A stretch of 37,532 nucleotides of DNA from JACKII01 sp041687435 (GTDB lineage Bacteria > Pseudomonadota > Alphaproteobacteria > Bin95), in NCBI GenBank assembly GCA_041687435.1, contig JAWLBX010000030.1:1-37532 (forward strand). The letters are read 5' to 3'. The notes beneath the pieces were generated by a model. The model had not been told where the DNA came from. It made no database searches and saw nothing but the letters and a program-made list of their open reading frames with translations. How positions within the stretch are numbered: position 1 is the first letter of the stretch; the number at the start of each line of letters is the position of its first letter. The translations under genes and the position numbers were made by a program. Positions 32,901 through 37,532 of this stretch are shown here, piece after piece.

Positions 32901-35900
32901 GCATTGAGCGGCGGGGAGGTCACGGCTGCGGATGTGACCTCGACCGGCGGCACGGTCGATATCGAGGCGACAACCGGCAGCGTGACCCTCAATGGTGCGT
33001 TGTCCGCCGTCGGCGGCGACGCGACGATTGACGCTGCGACCAGCGTTTCCCTGACCGACGTAACCGCTCCCAATCTGACAGTCACCACCACCGACGGCGC
33101 GATCACACAGCAGATCGGTGGCACGATCACGGTTGCGGGCACCACCGATTTGACGGCTGGCGGTGTGGGCAACGACATCACGGTTGTCGGCGTCGGCGCC
33201 AATGATTTTGGCGTCTTCATCGCCGATGCCGCGGACGACACGATCACGGTCACCGAACTCAACGACATCGACCTGGGCGGCATCACCGCAGCCACCTTTA
33301 CGCTGAACGCAGGTGGAAACGTTACGGATTCCGCTCCGCTGACGGTCACCGGCACCGCCACGCTGAACTCCATTGGCGGCGCGGTCACGCTTGACGATGG
33401 CACCAGCGATTTCGGGACGGTCAGTGGTTCTGCTGGCGGTGGCAGTTTCACGGTTGCCGATGCGAACGACATTGTGCTCGACACGGTCGATGCGACCGGC
33501 GATGTCGTTGTCGACGCGGTCGGCAATATCGACGTGGCCGATGGCACTGTCACGTCCGCAGACAATGATGTTATCCTGACCTCCGACACCGGCAATGTGA
33601 CCGTTCTCGGAACCGGTCAGGTGCTGGCCAACAACGACGGCGGTATTAGCGGCGATGCGATCCTGAGTGCGATTGCGGGCACCGCCGGCGGCGATCCGGG
33701 GTCGACGATCAGCGGCGCCAATGTCGTCATCAGCGCGAATGACACGGCCACAGGCATTGTCACCGCGACTGTGGGGGATGTCACCATCCAGGCTACTGGC
33801 GGTGATGCCTTGGTCAATGGCCCGATCCAGGCGGTGAATAACGTCTCCATAGATGCCACGCTAACACCCGGCAGTTCGGTTACGGCCGCCGCCGGCGCAA
33901 CGATCACCGCAGATAGCGATGGAGACAATATTGGCGACGTAGTCATTGAATCAGGCGAAAACGTCAACGTTGATAGCGTCAGCGGTGAGAACATCGAACT
34001 GCGGGCATTCCTTGGCGATCTCACGCAGAACAGTCTGTCAGCAATTGTTGCTGCCAACTCATCGGCGATCGGTGCTGCGAACACTATTACTCTGACGGAG
34101 CCGGGCAACGACTTCGGCACGCTGACCATCGAAAATGCCGATATCAGCGCGACCATCACCGATGTTGGTGCGCTCGAATTGGCGGATGTCGACGTTGGGG
34201 GTGACCTCACCATCACCGCCGGCGGTGCGGTGACGCAGACAGTGGCCGCGGCGCTAGGCGATGCAATCGACGTGGGCGGCTCGACCCTGATCACGGCGAC
34301 CGGTTTCGACGTAACGCTCACCGATCAGTTCAACAACTTTGACGCTGACGGCAGCGGCGACGCGACGAGTGTCGACGGCGCCAATGTCTCCCTGCAGGAC
34401 CTGGACGCAATCGTCCTTGGCGACATTGACGCCACGGGTGATTTCAGCCTGGTTGCGGGCGGTGCGGTCACGCAGACAGCCGGGTCAGCCGGGGCAGGTG
34501 ACAGCATCGATGTCGCCGGCTCCACCACGGTCACGGCGACCGGTTTCGATGTCACCCTCGACGATGCGTTCAACGACTTCGACGACGATGACACTGGCGA
34601 CGCGGTGAATGTCGCGGGCGCCAATGTGTCGTTGCGCGACGAGGATGCCATCGTACTCGGCGATATCGATGCCTCCGGCAACTTCATCGTCCAGGCCGGC
34701 GGTCAGATCGACGATGTCCAGGGCGCAGGTCCTGGTGATGGCATCGACGTGGTTGGGACAACATCGATTACGGCGACGGACGGTCTGGGTACGAACTTCG
34801 ACGTTCTGCTGGATAGTGCCGCACCGCCGATCCACGATTTCGGCGGCCAGGTCACGATCGTCTTGGCCAACGATGTGGTGATCGATGACGTGAACGGTAT
34901 CGATTTCGGCGCCGTTACGGTGAACTCGCTGACCGCGACCTCCCATGGCGGCGGTGGCGACATCGAATTCAACGACGTGTTCAACGGCGGGTCCGGTGAC
35001 GATGTTATCACCGCGCTCGACGGCAGCATTATTATCAACAATACGGTCACCGGCGGTGGTGGCACCTTTACCGGTACGGCTGCCGAAGATTTCCAGGTCA
35101 CTGCGGCCGGAACGTTTTCGAACAATGGCGGCGCCGTGGACTTCACAGCCGACGAACGCGCGGTCATCTCAAGCGACATCTCATCGCTCAACGACACATT
35201 GTCGATCACGGCGGATGCCGACGGCGGCAGCGTCGACAACATCACCATTGCAAGCGGCGTCACGCTGCTGGGTGAAACCGGTCTCACGCTGGCAATCGGC
35301 GGTACCGGAAAGGTTGTCGATTCGGGCGCGGGCGGCACGATCAGCTTGATCGGTGATGCATTGACACTGCCGGTCGTAGACTTCGCCGACAATGATCTGG
35401 TGATCTCGACCGTTACCCCGAACGCGCCAGTGGGCGGGCCGATCAATCTGCCGAACGCGATAACGGTGGGCAACGGCCGCACGTTTACGGCGACAACCGA
35501 AGGGCAGTCGATCACTCTGAGCAACGCGCTCAACGACTTCACCGGCACGGTTAACCTGGACACGACGATCAACGGGGCTGCCGCTGCGGATGTGACGGTG
35601 GTCGATGGCATCGACGATATCCAGCTGGGAACGGTGAACGCGCAAAACCTCAGCGTGACGGCGTTGGATGACGATGTGCTCGACACCGCTGGCTTGCTGA
35701 TCACCGCTGGCGGGTTGACGACGATCAACACCTCCGGCGGCATGGTGCAGCTCGACGAAGGGCACGACTTCCAAGGTGGGGTCGATGTCATCACCGACAA
35801 TGGCGGTCAGCCGGCTTCGGATGTGACGTTGGTCGACAATGCCGGCGGCATTCAGCTTGGCGAAATCATCGCCAGCAACTTGGCTGTCACCTCGACGGAT

Positions 35901-37532
35901 GGCGACATCATCGACACCGCCGGAAACATGATCACTGTCGGCAGTCTGGCCGATCTGGATGCCGGCGCTGACGACATTCTGCTCGATGAGCCGGCCCTTC
36001 ATGATTTCCAGGGTCGGGTTGACGCCTTCGGCGGAACAATCGAGATCCACGATGTCAATGACATCCAGTTGGGTGAGGTTACTGCAACCGACCCGTTGAC
36101 CCTGACGATCGTGTCTGGTGGCGATATCAACGACACCGACGGTGTGGCGATCACTTCCGCCGGTCTGACGGTGCTCAGCGCCGTTGGGGACATCAATCTC
36201 GATAACGACCTTCCGTTCACCCATGATCTGAACGAGGTGGATGCCACAGGCGTCAACATCGTGCTGCGGGATGTCGACGACATTCAGCTTGGCACGATTG
36301 TGGCGTCTGGAACGCTGACGGTCCAAACCGAAACCCTGGGTATCACCGACACCGTTGGCGAAACGGTGACCGTGGCCGGCGTCACCAGCCTGACGACCAA
36401 CAGCGGTGCGATCATCCTGGACGAAGGCCACGACTTCCAGTCGCGTGTCGATGCGGACACGACGAATGGGTCGGGCATCGGCCAAGCGGATGTCAACCTG
36501 AACGACACTGCGGGCGGTATTGCCCTCGGCACCATTCAGGCCGCGGACCTGACGGTCACATCCAGCGGCGGCGATGTCACCGATACCGCCGGCCGCACGA
36601 TCCTTGTCACCGGCATTACGGATATCAACGCGGCGGGTTCCCAGGTTCTGCTGGACAATGCCGGCGTTCATGACTTCCAGGGCCAGACGGATGTCGATGG
36701 CACCGTGGTTGTGCTGGATGACGTGAATGCGCTGCAACTGGGCACCGTTAACGCCACCACCAGCCTGCAGGTGTTGGCCAATGGCGCCGTAACGGATACC
36801 GGCGGCCTCGTGATCACCGTTGGCGGCCTGACCGACATCGTCACGCAAAACGATGTTGTCACGCTCGACGCCGGGCATGATTTCCAGGGGCAGGTCGATG
36901 TCGATACCACCAATGGCGGTATCAATGCGCCGGCGGATGTGGTGTTGAACGACACGACCGGCGGCATCCAGCTTGGTGCTGTTACCTCTGATGACCTTAC
37001 GGTCATATCCAGCGGCGGCGATGTAACCGACACCGTTGGCGAGGCGATCACGGTGGCCGGTCTGACGGACATCACGGCAACCGGGTTCGACATCCTGCTA
37101 GACAACACGCCGGCGCTGCACGACTTCAATGAGGTCGATGCGGTCGGCAACCAGATCAGCCTGGCGGATTTGGACGATATCCAGCTCGGCACGATCACCG
37201 GCACCGGCCTGATGGTCGAAGCCGGCGGTCAGGTGGACGACGTTGCCGGCGAGGCGATCACGGTGGCCGGTCTGACGGACATCAATGCTGCCGGGTTCGA
37301 CATCCTGCTGGACAACACGCCGGCGCTGCACGACTTCGACGAGGTCGATGCGGTCGGCAACCAGATCGACCTGGTGGACATTGACGACATCCAGCTCGGC
37401 ACGATCACCGGCACCGGCCTTCGGGTCGTGGCGGGCGGCCAGGTGGACGACGTTGCCGGCGAGGCGATCACGGTTGCGGGTCTGACGGACATCAATGCTG
37501 CCGGGTTCGACATCCTGCTGGACAACACGCCG
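29940..37532 (+). CDS. Giant two-partner secreted adhesin (TpsA, filamentous haemagglutinin-like), 3' end outside window
   Basis: ATG 29940 follows GAGGAG by 9 bases and opens a frame with no stop through the window end (2,531 codons, still running). Residues 1-43 form a long signal peptide ending ANA. Residues about 44-300 are the TPS secretion domain, with INQNTSRLIIDWESFNID, GNVWIVNHHGVTIHQ and IDVGGLLVTTSDI, which TpsB recognises. The rest is beta-helix-like, made of repeats of about 70-75 residues that carry LGDID or IQLGTI motifs. It has no Cys that I could find and almost no Lys after about residue 320, and it is rich in Asp, Thr and Gly. Expected location is the cell surface or medium. 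The long open frames on its other strand are an effect of base composition. Confidence 0.95.
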   Translation, partial: MASIMTTRRADQRDRHYTSTSAIAMLASVATTLAFTVGSTANAAPDGGTVVGGSGSIGSIGNTTTINQNTSRLIIDWESFNIDVNEVVKFTQPGQSAIALNRVLDGLPSEIRGQLLANGNVWIVNHHGVTIHQSAEIDVGGLLVTTSDIANEDFMAGNYKFTIPGAEGARVVNHGNITFAEAGLAGLVAPGVENTGTIVGKLGSVVVAGQDTFAVDLAGDGLMAFQVDPAQSATSVVNTGSIKNDGGYILISAAQADALVSSSVNVGGSVDASSDTANGGVVEVYGKDVTVTADAQVRADGATGGGTVLIGGDKRGAGTDNAFFANTLSVERGAELTARATHAGDGGFIETSAREITLAPTVSTLGAGPDGVTGEWLIDPENVTISNALTGPGNVNIADLVAQLALTNVTIETDGTADPDGFGLPPISGILGEDGNITVVDTLTILTAGTTLTLDADNAVIINAAVETAGGLNLMADNGAGGVGGLGTGIELNANVTVGGTFAITSAGTVDGSGSIVTTANLLDINAAGQTVLLNNVGNDFSGQVDVAGQDVTLVDANGIILGDIDATGALSVTAGSDVTQVAGVIAGDSINVAGATTINAAGSAVTLTDQFNDFVGAVSAAGTNISLTDANALTLGDIDDAGNLVLVAGGAVDDGADAGATNNVDVTGTTSVTATGSDVTLDNTSNTFGGAVSVDGANIAVTDGSSALTVGDIDSTGTLSLTAGGAVTQTAGVIAGDSINVAGATTINAAGFAVTLTDQFNDFVGAVSAAGTNISLTDENALTLGDIDDAGNLVLVAGGAVDDGADAGATNNVDVTGTTSVTATGSDVTLDNTSNTFGGAVSVDGANIAVTDGSSALTVGDIDSTGTLSLTAGGAVTQTAGVIAGDSINVAGATTINAAGFAVTLTDQFNDFASLTGTSGSYDIFDANAITLDALAATTGGLNVEAVNDITVTGGVTVSSVGATSLTSTAGNISAGAASTISGLSVALSGGEVTAADVTSTGGTVDIEATTGSVTLNGALSAVGGDATIDAATSVSLTDVTAPNLTVTTTDGAITQQIGGTITVAGTTDLTAGGVGNDITVVGVGANDFGVFIADAADDTITVTELNDIDLGGITAATFTLNAGGNVTDSAPLTVTGTATLNSIGGAVTLDDGTSDFGTVSGSAGGGSFTVADANDIVLDTVDATGDVVVDAVGNIDVADGTVTSADNDVILTSDTGNVTVLGTGQVLANNDGGISGDAILSAIAGTAGGDPGSTISGANVVISANDTATGIVTATVGDVTIQATGGDALVNGPIQAVNNVSIDATLTPGSSVTAAAGATITADSDGDNIGDVVIESGENVNVDSVSGENIELRAFLGDLTQNSLSAIVAANSSAIGAANTITLTEPGNDFGTLTIENADISATITDVGALELADVDVGGDLTITAGGAVTQTVAAALGDAIDVGGSTLITATGFDVTLTDQFNNFDADGSGDATSVDGANVSLQDLDAIVLGDIDATGDFSLVAGGAVTQTAGSAGAGDSIDVAGSTTVTATGFDVTLDDAFNDFDDDDTGDAVNVAGANVSLRDEDAIVLGDIDASGNFIVQAGGQIDDVQGAGPGDGIDVVGTTSITATDGLGTNFDVLLDSAAPPIHDFGGQVTIVLANDVVIDDVNGIDFGAVTVNSLTATSHGGGGDIEFNDVFNGGSGDDVITALDGSIIINNTVTGGGGTFTGTAAEDFQVTAAGTFSNNGGAVDFTADERAVISSDISSLNDTLSITADADGGSVDNITIASGVTLLGETGLTLAIGGTGKVVDSGAGGTISLIGDALTLPVVDFADNDLVISTVTPNAPVGGPINLPNAITVGNGRTFTATTEGQSITLSNALNDFTGTVNLDTTINGAAAADVTVVDGIDDIQLGTVNAQNLSVTALDDDVLDTAGLLITAGGLTTINTSGGMVQLDEGHDFQGGVDVITDNGGQPASDVTLVDNAGGIQLGEIIASNLAVTSTDGDIIDTAGNMITVGSLADLDAGADDILLDEPALHDFQGRVDAFGGTIEIHDVNDIQLGEVTATDPLTLTIVSGGDINDTDGVAITSAGLTVLSAVGDINLDNDLPFTHDLNEVDATGVNIVLRDVDDIQLGTIVASGTLTVQTETLGITDTVGETVTVAGVTSLTTNSGAIILDEGHDFQSRVDADTTNGSGIGQADVNLNDTAGGIALGTIQAADLTVTSSGGDVTDTAGRTILVTGITDINAAGSQVLLDNAGVHDFQGQTDVDGTVVVLDDVNALQLGTVNATTSLQVLANGAVTDTGGLVITVGGLTDIVTQNDVVTLDAGHDFQGQVDVDTTNGGINAPADVVLNDTTGGIQLGAVTSDDLTVISSGGDVTDTVGEAITVAGLTDITATGFDILLDNTPALHDFNEVDAVGNQISLADLDDIQLGTITGTGLMVEAGGQVDDVAGEAITVAGLTDINAAGFDILLDNTPALHDFDEVDAVGNQIDLVDIDDIQLGTITGTGLRVVAGGQVDDVAGEAITVAGLTDINAAGFDILLDNTP
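31689..32677 (+). repeat. 447-bp tandem repeat inside the adhesin gene
   Basis: Copies start at 31689, 32136 and 32583 (the last cut at about 32677). The period of 447 bases equals 149 codons, two units of the basic protein repeat, so the frame is kept. Copies 1 and 2 differ at only a few bases (for example GATAGC versus GACAGC and TCTGCC versus TTTGCC), which suggests recent duplication. Confidence 0.93.
35600..37532 (+). repeat. Array of about nine 70-80-residue protein repeats with an IQLG motif
   Basis: In this part each unit contains a (D/G)(D/G)IQLG(T/E/A)-like motif, often after a HDFQ or HDF segment 30-40 residues earlier. Units near 35615, 35850, 36060, 36285, 36520, 36730, 36965, 37180 and 37390 are seen. 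Two subtypes appear: one shorter with VDDIQLG and one longer with NDTxGGIQLG. These are diverged protein repeats, unlike the DNA-level repeats. Confidence 0.8.
37038..37532 (+). repeat. 210-bp tandem repeat at the window end
   Basis: Near-identical copies start at 37038, 37248 and 37458, and the last is cut by the window edge. The period of 210 bases is 70 codons, a single protein repeat unit. Similarity is highest between copies 2 and 3. More copies probably follow outside the window. Confidence 0.92.

Noticed and set aside
30680..37528. Several long minus-strand ORFs (for example 31526-32671 and 35181-36878) with internal repeats
   Set aside because: Their repeats come from the adhesin repeats on the other strand. 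The uninterrupted plus-strand frame is the coding one.

Overview
The window comes from a GC-rich alphaproteobacterium, most likely of the Rhodospirillales type. The evidence is a ChpT-type histidine phosphotransferase with a CtrA-like box upstream, alphaproteobacterial-style NAD kinase and MoaA, and the beginnings of a coenzyme F420 pathway, which is known from a limited set of proteobacteria. The assignment is inferred from gene content only.

Layout. (1) 1-2900 is mobile debris: a partial IS110/IS1111-type element whose transposase seems to lack its first catalytic Asp, a complete-looking IS256-family element with 25-bp inverted repeats, and the remains of two phage head genes (DUF2190 and gpW-like) cut by the IS256 end. 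(2) 2954-6273 is a catabolic-looking run on the plus strand: a histidinol-dehydrogenase paralogue (HpsN-like), a decayed enoyl-CoA hydratase, a glyoxalase-II-like metallo-hydrolase and an ACMSD-like amidohydrolase. (3) 6319-11255 holds a ZIP metal transporter, an ArgE-type deacetylase, an unknown membrane protein and a gamma-glutamyltransferase pseudogene with one frameshift and one internal stop. (4) 11408-16608 is an F420-centred region. cofE-cofD form a translationally coupled pair on the minus strand. Diverging from them are a Dph6-like ATP pyrophosphatase, an LLM-class (F420/FMN) oxidoreductase, an SDR dehydrogenase and a beta-hydroxyacid dehydrogenase. (5) 16701-27173 is mostly housekeeping: host-attachment-like protein, carboxymuconolactone-decarboxylase-like protein, chpT, mobA and moaA (head to head), nadK, an AbrB-type membrane protein, a class III CoA-transferase, glutathione reductase, a TrmN6-like methyltransferase with a DUF2007 protein, a polyprenyl diphosphate synthase and tRNA-Pro(CGG). 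(6) 27459 to the window end is a two-partner secretion locus: an OmpA-like periplasmic protein, a FhaC/ShlB-type outer-membrane transporter, and the first 2,531 codons of a giant secreted adhesin that runs off the window.

The most unusual items are the giant adhesin, the F420 cluster and the CtrA-like box before chpT. The adhesin is free of Cys, almost free of Lys, and carries 447-bp and 210-bp tandem DNA repeats. In the F420 cluster, biosynthesis genes sit back to back with a likely user operon and a bacterial Dph6 homologue of unknown role. The CtrA-like box before chpT suggests feedback in the CckA-ChpT-CtrA relay.
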